Below, piece by piece: positions 52,952 to 64,000 of a DNA stretch of 64,000 bases. The translations under genes and the position numbers were made by a program. This stretch comes from Strigamia acuminata (lineage: Eukaryota; Arthropoda; Chilopoda; Geophilomorpha; Linotaeniidae): NCBI GenBank assembly GCA_949358305.1, contig OX442315.1, positions 26,128,427 to 26,192,426 of the forward strand. Reading direction: 5' to 3'. The notes under the pieces were generated by a model, which saw only the letters and a program-made list of their open reading frames with translations, searched no databases and had not been told where the DNA came from. How positions within the stretch are numbered: position 1 is the stretch's first letter; every line of letters starts with the position of its first letter.

Positions 52952-55900
52952 GTAAGTTTAAAACCTCTTGCCACTCTGTCGGCAGTCACGAGAATTTGCA
53001 CGGATTGAAATTCAAAGACGATGGCGTGTCTCCGAGAGAATTGACGCTTAACCCTTTTTTCTTTCTTCCCACTTTCGCACTGTGACTTCCCGCTGAAGCC
53101 TTTTATTTATTTAAAATGAAAAATACAAAAAAATAAAATGGACTCTTTCCAAGGCATTGATGGAGAGTGGAAAAATAAATTATCATAGCAGTGTACGATG
53201 CCAGGATTCGATCTAAGTTGTAAAAACTTAGACACACGTCGTGAACGAGAATGTTAGTGATTTTTATTCGTGTATCGAAATCTTCAATTTGTGGATTTTT
53301 TTTTTATTATTTTTTTTTTATTTCTCTTTTTTCAATCCTCGCTGGTGGAGGGTGGAGTTATGTAGTGGAGTTGTTTGGAATTAAATTTGTAATCGTGATA
53401 AATGGCCTCTTTTCGGGAAAGAAAATTAAAATTAGTACGAAGGAAATATTTCTGGATATGGAGAGGTGGTGACCTAGAAAACTATTCCGTACCTGTCACC
53501 GCGTATTAAATTCAAGTTGTCAACTTTACGAGAACTTGACTCTTTTTTTTTTTGGAAACACGGAAATAAAAAGTAAAGATAAAAATACTTAAAATCATCA
53601 TTCATCTTTTATGTAGCTCACCTGTCCGTTTAAAATGTATAAGTAAAGGGTTGACGGACTTTAGATGTCCTGGTGTGCGCATGACCCTTTCAAAGTTGTT
53701 TACAGCTTTTGCCTTCACATTGAATAAGTAATGGAAGGATTAGGCTGCACTTTTTTCCTCCCTTCTTCTGCTTGCTATGTGCATTGTAGCCATCAAGAGG
53801 GCTGATGTATGAAGCACATTAAAATATGGTCTGCTGACGAGAGATATATGTTGACAACTGGAGATTAATTCTCTCCTGGTCTCCTTTCTTATCTATGTCT
53901 TTGGTGCTTCACCTTCAATAAACATCAGTGGTGCAAGTTTTTGCCTAAAAAAATGCAGGAAAAAATGCATGGAAAAAAAAATAACACTTAATTTTTTTAT
54001 TCCGCCTTTAATTTTTTTTTTGTGTACATTTTTTTGCATCTAAAAAAGTTTAGAAAAGTGAAAAGTAAGCCTAATTATTCGAGATTTGGCTTTTTTTTCT
54101 GGAAGTGAAAATGTTTATTTTTCATATGCCGATTAAATAATGAAAGAATAAATCAAATTTTTTGAAAAGGAAATGAGATTTCTTATTTTTTTTGAACGCG
54201 AATTGGGTGATGTTTATGTGAAGTGAAAATAATACGTCACTTTATTTGATTGAAAGTCTTGAGCAAGTGGTAGTGTAAAAAGTAGGTCAATTTTTAAATG
54301 TTGATGTTATTAACCACCACGTGTTAATTGTCAATGCCCTTGAATTAACGGCGCGCAAAAAAGCGGTTGTTCGGAATAAACGCCGCGGCTTGTAATCGCC
54401 AAACAAGAGTATTTGTTGGAAATGTAATGAAACAGAAAAATGCTAAATCCCCATTGAATTTGGTTTGTGAGAATTTTCCAAAGTGCTAAAAAGAAATTGC
54501 AATGCAAGGCCAAGAATTATGCAAATGACATCAACAACTCATTTTGACATAAATAGCTTTGTTGTCCTTCTGGCTGTGTCTGAATTACGATTCACTCATA
54601 AATTAAGCAAATTGTGTTCTCGCTCTGTATTATAAAACGTTGCATTAGTTATAAGGAGGATTAGAATGCTGCGTTAAGCCGCGTGTCACACTAGGCTTGT
54701 TTTCTTCTTCAACTTTCCCTCTAATTATCAACCATGACGTCGTTCAACATAGCTTTTTAACGTTTAATCTTTATTAGATATCGTAAAATACAATTTCTAC
54801 AATTTCCCTCGTCTTTATTGCAACTTTGTTTTACATTTTTTTTTTCTGCTTTAAAAATTTTAATTTTTTTCTTCTCTTTTCACTCGTTATTAAGAGTTGG
54901 ATTAATTTTTTTCCACCTGAATTTTTCCTAATATTTTTTAAAGAAAAAAGTTTTAAATCCGGTTTTTAAGTGATTGATGTAAATGTTTGATGATTTGGTA
55001 GCTGTGTCAGATAAAATCATAGATTTTTCCAGCAGTTTTTTTGATTTGAAATGAAAATTGGCGAGCTTATGATTCATCTCAAAACTCGAAGCTGTATAAT
55101 TAACAAGTCTGATTTAATGTTACTGCTATGAGTTTTTTTTTTTCCTTCTTATTTTTTTAATTTCATTTTATACATTTTCCCCTCTTCGTTTGCAGCTCAA
55201 CCTCGTTTGAGGACAGTTGAGGTGATGTTTTTGCGTGATGGCTGAAATTTAAATGTAAAAAAAAAAAATAGTTGTCACCCGACATCGAATTTTAACTTTT
55301 AAATATTTATTTATTCATTTTCCCTTCTGTGTAATTTCTCCTTTTGTTTATAAATAATTATCCAGATGCGAACTGCTTGAGTGAAGTGTAATGAAAGGAA
55401 ATAGCTTCTGAAAGAAGGAAAAGATATATACAAAAAAAATAAAAGAAAAAAAAAAGTTTTCAAAGTTATAATTTACTATTAGCCGCTGGTCAAAAATTTT
55501 CTCTTAATATATTTTTGGTTTTAAAGGAGCATGTAAACAAGTTATTAAAATTAATATATAACTTCTAAGAGATTTTAGAGGAGTAAATGGAAAGGGGGTG
55601 ATGGTGAAGTTTACGTTTGAAAAACAACATTCCTTGCTTGTAAATATGTGAAATTTTTTATTATAAAAAATGCATGCATGATAATTTTTATGCGGTCAGA
55701 TTCTTCCGAGCTGAGAATAATTCGGAAATTATAACACCTTCTTACATTTCACTTTTTTTCGGCAAATTAGATGTATTGAAATTCAAGTGTGCTGCTTAGT
55801 CAAGCTATGTCTACTGTCTGTCATGTAGGAGGAGAGTAATAAAATAGCTAACTTAGTATGAGGGAAACAGCATGGGGTCTTTGGTACCACATACTAGAGC

Positions 55901-56885
55901 GCTATAATCACGATTTTTTTAAGGTGGTGCATGATGGGTGGCTATAATTTTTTTTTGGATGCATTTTTATTTTCTTTTTTATTCTTTTTATGACTGGAGC
56001 AATGGCAGTTTGTCATTTCGCCACTAGGGTAGAATATATTTGATTCAATCACGTTTGTTTATTTATATTTATTTTGATTTATTTTGTTTGAATGCTAACA
56101 AATGAGGTGAAATTACTATTAAATTGATGACTTTAAGAAGGAAATCCTTGTTTATCATCACGATTTATTACGTAAGAATCAAATTTTGTATTTCTGCCAA
56201 TTTTCTACGGACATTTATGCAGATTGACGACGCTTCAAAAATTGCAGTGTGAATGAATGAGGCCAAGGACATAAATCGTGCAATTGTTTATTTTACCTTT
56301 ATATTTCAAAAAAAATAAAAAATTAAATTTTAATTTTCTGAATCTCATAACGCCGACCTTCTACACCTGCCTGGACGTTTGCTGGAGGGTAATTTATTTT
56401 TTAATATACATATGTTTATATATATATGTTTGTAGTAAGGTGCATGTCGAAGGGGAGGTCAGTTTACATCCGTTGACTGACTATTTTCTCACACCGTCAT
56501 TATTCAGATGATGGTCAGCTGGCGGCGTAATGGTCTGCCTCCGGTCGTTTAGTATTGTATGTGTTCAGTGGTCAGTGACGATGGGGCAATAGTAATTGCT
56601 ATCTGCAATGCACAACACTTCGATCAACGAATGTCATCGCGAGTCAAGTGCAAATCAGCATCTTGCTATGACCGGAAGTATCACAGATAGACACACGAGA
56701 ATTTATAATGAATTTCCGTTTCCAAATGACTGTAATTTAGTGAAACGTAAACACATTCATAAACAAATCTTCTCATGTTTATATTCGCAGATTAGCTTTC
56801 GAAGCAATTTAAAATTCTCAAAAGTCATTTTCTTCCGAATTGACTCGAGGCTAGGGCCGGCCGAATGAAAAATGAGAAGTGACCA

Positions 56886-56935
56886 TCCTCTCCTCTCCTC
56901 TCTTCTCCTATCCTCTTCTCTTCTGTCTCTCCTCC
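56886..56935 (+). repeat. CT-rich microsatellite-like tract
   Basis: Imperfect (CTCCT/CTCTT) repeats about 50 bp long; GAGA-factor-type sites (GAGAG) are on the other strand. Confidence 0.8.
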
Positions 56936-57630
56936 TTCACCTGTCGTACGGTTGCCACTGTCACGATGCGACGGATGCTTCATCAAGGGAGAGGGAGAAG
57001 CTTTGTGATAAGAGTCAAAATGGACAAAGCCATGACCAAGTATTCCTGAGGGGCTAAAAGAGGTGACACGCCCACATGGAAAAGTGCAGCCTGCTGAATC
57101 GTGTGCTTGTCCATTAATGGCCCCCAAGACATTAAACTCATTGGAGTATAAGGTGGAGAATTAGGAATTTCCGGCTTAATTGTTGCTGCTAATAGTGGCG
57201 AGATTGAGAAAAATGCGAGACAGAAAAGCCAAGTTCATCCGTGGTCACGAGGAGTCACGAATAATAGGTCGACGGTGAATCGTCCTCCCTCTTTGATCAT
57301 TATAAGGTGCCTGCCTACCTGGTGTGGGCTTCTTTGCTTTACTCGCTCTGTTTACTAAACAAGTCTCATGTTTGAACTAGGGGAGGGAGACTGTCCTTTT
57401 GTCCCGACCAATGACCTCCCATAATGCGTCTGGTTTCGGGGGTGTGATAGTGAAGCGACGCCTCATCTCTACTTTTACCCACCCACCCCTCACCCCTCCC
57501 TCTCTCTTCTTTTGCAGCCCATCTGTGCAATTAACTGGCCCCCACCATAGTCCCAAGGGCTGCCTGTTCCGAAATTTGGCCTTCGCTCGCCTTTGATGTT
57601 TGCCTGACAGTGACACATAGAATCGCCTCA

Positions 57631-60600
57631 ATAAATCAGGCATATATAAGTCTTTGCTGCCTCGGGTGTTGGCTCTTCTCACGGGGGACATCTCATAAAT
57701 CAGGGGACACTGGAGGGAATGGACGACAGGGGGATAGGGAGAGTGTGTGAAGTGGAGATGGGGCATACAGTTGACTTGAATAGAGAGAGGCGACGTGCAT
57801 CAGGCAGATGGCTATTAATTGCTCGCCGCCATTTAAATTATTTCTTTACTTTATTTTTTATAACCCTTTTCTATTTTTTTTTTGTTGAAATTTCTTTTTG
57901 GGGAAATGGAATTTGACTGACTTATGTGTTGGCATTAGAATAAAGGGTTAAAATAAGTGGAATATACATTTTGTCTATGAGTTAAGCGACTGGCAACTCA
58001 GTGTATCCAAGTAAGGGCAGATGTTCTGGCGCCGTGCGTAATTACGTGTGTCACTTGTGATTGAGTTAGTAGACACTTAGTGTCAATGGGTGCGGTTTAG
58101 AGTTGATGGGTGTCACCAGTTTTATTTCAGTCCTAGTCCTCTTATATAACTTTTGGGTTGCTGGCACGTTGTTTGAGGACGTGTCTTAATTTGCACTTGA
58201 ATAGGATGTCGAATTGCTCTACTTTAATACAAAGTGTCGTTTGCCCATTGGCGCAGTCGTATTTTCGCTACGATTAGTTTTACTACCGGTATATGCTATG
58301 AATGATGCATGGCACAACAGGTGCGTGTGCGCTTTTTTTGTCGTATTGTAAATTGCAAAAGGTAATAATAAAAGGTCTCAGCCGTTTTTGTGGCGAGAGA
58401 ATTTAATAGTAGTATTTATTTTTAATTTAAATATTTGGTTTTGTGTCGTAGAATGGTTTTTTTCATTAGAAAAGTGGAGCCTGCGGAAGATGCTGACGTG
58501 TACCTGGCTGTTGATTAGGTGCGTGTCTCGGTTTGGTTCTTGGTTAAATTTGATCTCGTTTGCAGGAGACTACACAATATGAAAACAGTAAATCAGGTGA
58601 CGAATAGATCGTTCCCTCGATGTGTTGTTGGGCATTTTCCACTATGCACGGGGAGGATGCTTTTCTCCGATGCACGCGTGAGGAGTCGCACTGGTCAAAT
58701 ATATAAAATCTCGCTAATGGAGATTGATTGAAAGTGATGGAGAAAAAAAATATACTTTTATTTTCTTCTTGTAATGTTGAAGATAAGTTGTACACCTGAC
58801 AATTGTTTTCTTCGAGTTTGTTGTATAAATATTGTGCATTTGTGTGTGCAAAGATGAAGACACGTTTGTACATCAATAACTGAATTGGTCAATCTTTGCA
58901 TTCTGTTATCGACAGCTTGTTAGCGGTGAAATGACAGCTTTTGTGAATCACTCCGGTAAAAGTAGGCGTCACTCGTTCAGCTGATGATCTATCCAATGTG
59001 TGTGTGTATCCTCGAGGGAGGATGACCTACATTTACTGTCATGCGGTGCAACAGGATCATGACTGTGGATAGAAAACAAAACACGGACCAGTTCTCGGCT
59101 ATTTCTTTGCCCTTGCGCCTCTTTTAGCCTGATGGCGCTTTGATCGAGCAAAACCATCACGAGAGGGAGTGACCGGAAAGTGTATGTGGGAGGTGAGGGA
59201 GAGTTTAGGGTCGCGTTGAAGTCTCTCCCACCGTCCAATTTGGCGTCGCGTCGAGAGAGAAGAACACATTTGTCACCGGCCTTACAAGAGAAAAGCATTA
59301 GTTTGTAACGTAGTCTCCTATTGGGCAATCATGCCAAACATGTTGACCCTTTGCTCGGTGCACATTTGTCCGTGCTCCTAAGGATTATTTTGTGAGCAAT
59401 GGGTTGCTCTTTGTGCGAATACGGAATGTGCTTTGGAAAATCGATGAGGAGGAGAAAAAAATTGTTATTCAATAATAAGGGCAAACTAAAATTTGGTTTT
59501 GTCATTTGAGATCAAAGAGTTGTTTCTCTCTTAACTGGAAATGGAAGTGACATTGAATAACAACTAATTAATTGCCTCGGTGTTCACTCATGAGAGTTCA
59601 ATTATTCTGCTCAATTGGGTTGTAACAGCACACACACACACTTATGATGGAGGTCGGATGACTGGAAGTCGCTGAAATGTATGGAGATTTTTAACATTGT
59701 TTAATAATTCGGAAGTGTTTAGTATTAACAGGTAGAATTGACCATAGAGTTAATTTGAAAAAGAAAAAGGCCAATCGCTTCTGTCGTGAAATGAATTGAA
59801 TCTGGTAGTGCAGTTAAGATGATTGCTCTGGGAGTATCAGGACAAGTTCCAAGCTCCATTATGCTGATTGGCTGTTAATCGTAGAATTTTCTGTAAAGTG
59901 TGGGTAGGGCAATTAGTTTTTTTTGCGCGTGTTTCGTTTAGAAAATTAATAGCTTTAATGTCATACAAAGCCAAACATTTTTTTTTGGAATTTTGGTTTG
60001 GCAGTTGTACAGTTACTTCGCATCTGTTCCTTTATTTACTTAAATTATACTAAATCAAGTTGGTAAGCAAATATCAACTAGAGACAGCAAACATACACAT
60101 TGGCTGACTACTCATGTAAAAATAAACCTTATTAATACACCATTTTTTTCGAAATATACATGAAAAAAAGATGAGTGCTGGTCTCGTCGAGTGACGGCTA
60201 GCAGAGAAGGTTTGACTTTGATACGACCAGAGTATCTTTGTTTGATTGACATAAAAGCCTTGAATTAGATCTTATTTTTGATTGACGGTGGAGTGTTTCG
60301 AAGACTTCAACTTATGTTTTTAATACTTTTTTTGGAGGAATAAGCATTGGCATGTGTACATCTTTCATTCATAAAGCACTTGAAGTTATGCTGGGAAGCT
60401 GCCACCTTGTTGTCTTTGCTATTTAAAGATATTGGCCTCCGCTTCGTTCCCAGTCAGTCACTCAGCAGAGGAGCAGCCGTCGGGACGAATTTAATACATT
60501 TAACTCATTACGCTTTGTGAAACACAATCAGCTCTTGTTTTCTCGACATCCTCGTTACAGCGACTGATATGGATTGACTTTTGCACGTTTCCACTTGTGG

Positions 60601-61067
60601 ACAATTACTATCAACCTCGTTAGTAGAAACACGCATTTTATTATTCGTTTCAATTGCGAGGTAAACAAACAAAGAATGATTTGCGATTTGCATGACAACG
60701 TGTAATCCATCCAGCCTTTTTAGTCGGATTGAAAATCCCTCCATTCAACACTCGGTGTATGAATATTAAAAGAGGAATATTTTTATAAAAAGAAAGTGTT
60801 TTATTGCTCAAATTAATGGCTCGAATGTCCTCCTTACACGGCCATGAGTGATACAAGTCTGTCAGCTGGCTGTAATAGATTTCTTTTGAGGATTTGAGCT
60901 AAGAATAACATTCACCTCAGTGCTGTCCAGATGGCTTCAGTTGGCGTGTAATTTGTGCAGGACTGTGAGCAGATAACATGTAATAAATAATTTCGCTTCT
61001 TCTATACTCTTCGTTAATTTTAGCAAACATGTAAATCAGTTGACTGACATTGTCAACACATAAATCA
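57631..61067. promoter_or_regulatory. Cluster of TGATTTAY (Exd/Hox-type) octamers
   Basis: RTAAATCA, the reverse of TGATTTAY, occurs at 57631-57638, 57695-57702, 58588-58595, 61031-61038 and 61060-61067, all in the same orientation. TGATTTAT/C is a known composite for Exd with posterior or central Hox proteins. The sequence is AT-rich, so some occurrences may be chance. Confidence 0.3.
59629..59642 (+). repeat. (AC)n microsatellite
   Basis: Seven AC dinucleotides. Confidence 0.85.
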
Positions 61068-61299
61068 GTGACGGCTGAGCCTTCACTATAACCAAACAAG
61101 GGCCCCGCACTTGCGCACGCGCGGATATTTTCGGGGAAGGAGAATGGAGGTCATTTTTCGAAAGCTCGTAAATATTGTGATGCCGACAATCAGGCCCCAA
61201 CATGATGCCTTACTTGTCTGTCACGCGCCTTCCAGTTGAGGGAAAGCATTTCTAAACACCAGTTATGTTGCAATTGAGCCAAAATAAAATTTTTCTTTT

Positions 61300-61329
61300 C
61301 TTTTTTTTTTTTTTTTTTTTTTTTTTTCT
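61300..61329 (+). repeat. Poly-T tract of about 30 nt
   Basis: An almost uninterrupted T run. Similar tracts lie at about 61788-61830 and 62224-62276, the latter with AAATTTAAATTT palindromes. Confidence 0.9.
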
Positions 61330-61807
61330 TAGCATACCAAGGACCTTTGCTAATTTTATTCTTTTACGATTTTTAAATGCGATGCAAATTTTTTGCGATT
61401 TTGGGGGTGAAGTGTAATCACCGTTGGTGAATTATTTGGTTATAATGGAAGGTCGTCTTTTCGCACGAGGTCACGAATGATGGTCAGCATGTCAGAGACG
61501 TGTGTTCACTTGTCTATTGGACTCGGCCTCAATCTTGTGGCTTGTGTTGCTAGTGCGTTTGATAAGAGGAAAGAGTCTTGTTCAGGGAAGGTCGTGGATG
61601 AAGTCTGACGCGCCTGTCAAGACTAGAGTCTTCCCTCGTATGCCCCAAAGTGACGGCGCGCACTAGTTCGTTATGAAACGAATGTCACGAGCTTTCTGCT
61701 TCTGGCACTAGACGGCCACAACCCATCAGTTGGTAGCGAAGCAAAAGACACGCAGCATCCAATGTTCTTACACGAGATTTCGTATACTTTTTTTTTTTAA
61801 TTTGAAT

Positions 61808-61838
<31 letters not shown>

Positions 61839-63699
61839 TTTTGGAATGTTACAGATGAGAGATTTGAATGAGTGATGCCAATCATTCAAAAAATAATAAT
61901 TTACTGTTTTGTATACGGTACTCCCACTTGTGTTTGTAATGCAACGTTCCTGTGCATCTGCTTAATTGTAACCCATTGAAAAGTAAATAAATATCGCGCA
62001 AGCCACTTACCGTAAATGGGTTCCGTGTGTGAGAGTAGCAGTTTGCTGTTTCCTGATTTTTTTTTTTGTTAGCATGGTGGATTTTTTTTTCTTCTCTTTC
62101 CTACATTTGAACACAAATTACTTTTCATTTCTTCTTCTCTCAATTATAAATCTTAATTATAATTTGTTTTATATTATGGAGATAGAAATTAAGACATTTC
62201 CCAAATCAAACCATCAAAAAATCTTTTTTTTTTTTTTTTTAAATTTAAATTTTTTTTTTTTAAATTTTTTTTTTAAAAAAAAGAAACATCAAATTCAAAC
62301 CAGATCCGTATTTTATTACACCTCTCATTTTTCTCATAAAATTTCCCTCTCCCACATTCTCATCCCATCGTCTTTTTCTTCCCATTTGAGATGGGTGATC
62401 CATTAACTGAGCAGCGTAAACCCAATTAAACCTCCCACTGTTTGCTTTTAAAGCTAAAACCAGGGTTTCCAATTAATTAAAAACGGTGAAGCACCTTTTA
62501 CCTTTTTTTCCCCTCTTCAACCACCCTCCACTTCCCTCACTCACATAGTCATAGGGGACGGGGGCGTGCCTATTGATTCGCCATATTTGTAGAAAAAGTG
62601 CCCTCCTTTTACTGAGTCTGTGGGGTAATTAACACGCCTATAATTGAGGCATAATGATGTGTAATGCCTCTTAAGTGTCCTCCTCCTTACCCCAACCCGA
62701 ACAAAGAACGCTCGAGCCCGCCCTCTATTTCGCCGTTCCCCTTTTCTCTCCGTAATGACGAAGCTTTACCACAGTGGAACCCGTTATTTCTCTTGGGTTG
62801 TAAAAGTTTTTACGACTGAAATCAGTGGAGCTTACTCTACAACCTTCAAACTCCCTCTCTCTAACTCGCTCAGTGACAATGTTTAGAGAATGTTACTTCA
62901 ATAAAGACTATATAATTTTGTAGTTTTAATTTGATACAATTCTAAATAAATAAGTAAATATCGCCTATATAATAATAATTATTTTAAATTATTTTAAATC
63001 AAAATATTGTAAGAAATATTGAATTAAAATTCTACAAGCGTCTTCCTTCATGTTGATGTTATTATTGCGTACTCGATTACGCGATGAGTGTGTTTTTATG
63101 TATCTGAAATGTGTTTTAAAACATCTTGTCGGTTTTAAAAAATTTTTATTGGATATAAAATGACGTCGTTTTAAAAACTGAAGAGAATTTAAGTAATACT
63201 TGCGTAGAAAGCAGTCAGTTTAATCGATTCTAATACGAGTTATGTGATACAGAACGCCCAGTCGTATTGAATAAACATTAAAAATGACTGTTCGCGATTG
63301 TACTTTTTCCCCGCCTGGCTTGGCCGATTTTGGTCGATATTTTCATTCCGACTTAGCTTCCTTCCATCGTTGTTTAATTGAATTTCACTACTTCTATGAC
63401 AGAATTAAAAGACTCGTACATAAAAAGGGAAGAAAAAAAATGGCAACTATTAATTGACAATTACTCGAAATGGGCGCAAATCAAATTGCAGCGAAACATT
63501 GCAGGTAAAATTTGGCTTTAATTTGGCGAGTTAACTTTTTAAATCTTTTATTCAAAACGTGAAATAAAATAAAGAAATAATATTATTCATGAAGGGAGCA
63601 TAAGTGTAAGCGAGGTTGCGGAAAGGGTGGCTGGGTACAAGCACTCGACTTTACTTCGTTCGCTGGTTCCTTTCCTTGCTTTGCTTTCCTTCGCTGTGA

Positions 63700-63713
63700 C
63701 GCGCGCGCGCGTG
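63700..63713 (+). repeat. (CG)n alternating tract
   Basis: A CGCGCGCGCGCG run followed by TGTATGCG, a potential Z-DNA-forming alternating purine-pyrimidine tract in a GC-richer island (63600-63950). Confidence 0.7.
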
Positions 63714-64000
63714 TATGCGGTATGAGCGGCCTGTTAACTTTGTGTCAGCGGCAAAATGTGGGAAGGGGGGATGGAAGCGATGAGGGGGGTTTCTTTTCGG
63801 AGACAGCGTCAGGTGCACTTGTCGGTGATGTCACTCACCCACATGAGCCCAATAACCGCGCTATTTGGACTTCTATCTCTCTCCAATCCATCCCCCTGTC
63901 TATCCTTTGTCACAGACTGCTGTTTGTGCTAATGGAAAGCTTTGATCTCTTGCAGACTAACTCTGCGACAGAGAATTAGATTTTGATCAAGTATTTATTA

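Larger units (their letters stand above)
45374..64000 (+). other. Putative giant first intron of the RRKQ gene
   Basis: No recognised exon in 18.6 kb. The plus strand is T- and G-rich and C-poor over long stretches (for example 49440-49620 and 50200-50300), as expected of the sense strand of a plus-strand intron. AT-rich noise alternates with GC-richer, higher-complexity islands at about 45400-46050, 49040-49440, 50440-50900, 52140-52480, 52820-53050, 56850-57180, 57380-57800, 58960-59330, 60380-60480, 61440-61760 and 63600-63950. These are candidate conserved regulatory elements. Confidence 0.45.

Noticed and set aside
57377-57766. Minus-strand 129-codon open frame
   Set aside because: GC-richer island with a purine/pyrimidine tract; the composition explains the open frame, and no domain is visible.
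58969-59328. Minus-strand 119-codon open frame
   Set aside because: No domain, no splice context, in a GC-richer candidate regulatory island.
61291-62280. Long poly-T runs that could mark retroelement ends
   Set aside because: No adjacent element sequence or flanking duplication was seen.

Overview
This is eukaryotic nuclear DNA. It is AT-rich, its genes are split by GT-AG introns of mostly 50-90 nt, and it holds only single-copy animal genes (CIAPIN1, TPX2, METTL17, MVD, PRMT7, MPV17L2, an hnRNP C/RALY-type RRM gene and a large C2H2 zinc-finger gene). Gene content, intron size, a full-length TPX2 and close matches to the CTCF consensus suggest an arthropod, perhaps an insect with a compact genome; this identification is an inference. 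No bacterial features, tRNA, rRNA, CRISPR array or recognisable intact transposon were seen.

Layout. 1-12.95 kb: a minus-strand RRM gene of the hnRNP C/RALY type with one recognised coding exon (7.85-8.13 kb) in very large introns and a probable GC-richer promoter at 12.6-12.96 kb. 13.7-14.3 kb: MPV17L2-like gene, plus strand. 14.4-27.8 kb: a gene-poor stretch with a few coding-like fragments and RFX/CTCF-like motifs. 27.8-44.15 kb: a dense block of seven multi-exon genes, CIAPIN1(-), TPX2(+), METTL17(-), MVD(+), PRMT7(-), a small unknown gene(+) and a zinc-finger gene(-). Exon structures were rebuilt by hand; all splice phases agree and give full-length proteins of 298, 651, 489, 388, 680, 113 and 1071 aa. 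45.33 kb to the end: a tiny plus-strand exon encoding MPRRKQDRPKRMK followed by a GTAAGT donor, then more than 18 kb that looks like its giant first intron.

Most notable. Ten consecutive genes alternate strand perfectly, giving five divergent pairs and close convergent ends (48, 68 and 137 bp between stop codons). The RRKQ micro-exon resembles the NuRD-recruiting N-terminus of the SALL/FOG/BCL11/ZNF521/TSHZ zinc-finger regulators, so the right third is probably the cis-regulatory intron of a developmental transcription factor. TPX2 carries a tandem duplication of an exon-intron unit, a basic Ser-containing 10-residue repeat and a stop-free 63-nt intron. Two convergently oriented CTCF-like sites bracket the dense block. 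U-tract clusters in the transcript around the RRM exon suggest autoregulation.

Functions. Most genes of the dense block are housekeeping: cytosolic Fe-S assembly (CIAPIN1), spindle assembly (TPX2), mitoribosome assembly (METTL17, MPV17L2), isoprenoid synthesis (MVD) and arginine methylation (PRMT7). They do not form one pathway; their common feature is shared divergent promoters.
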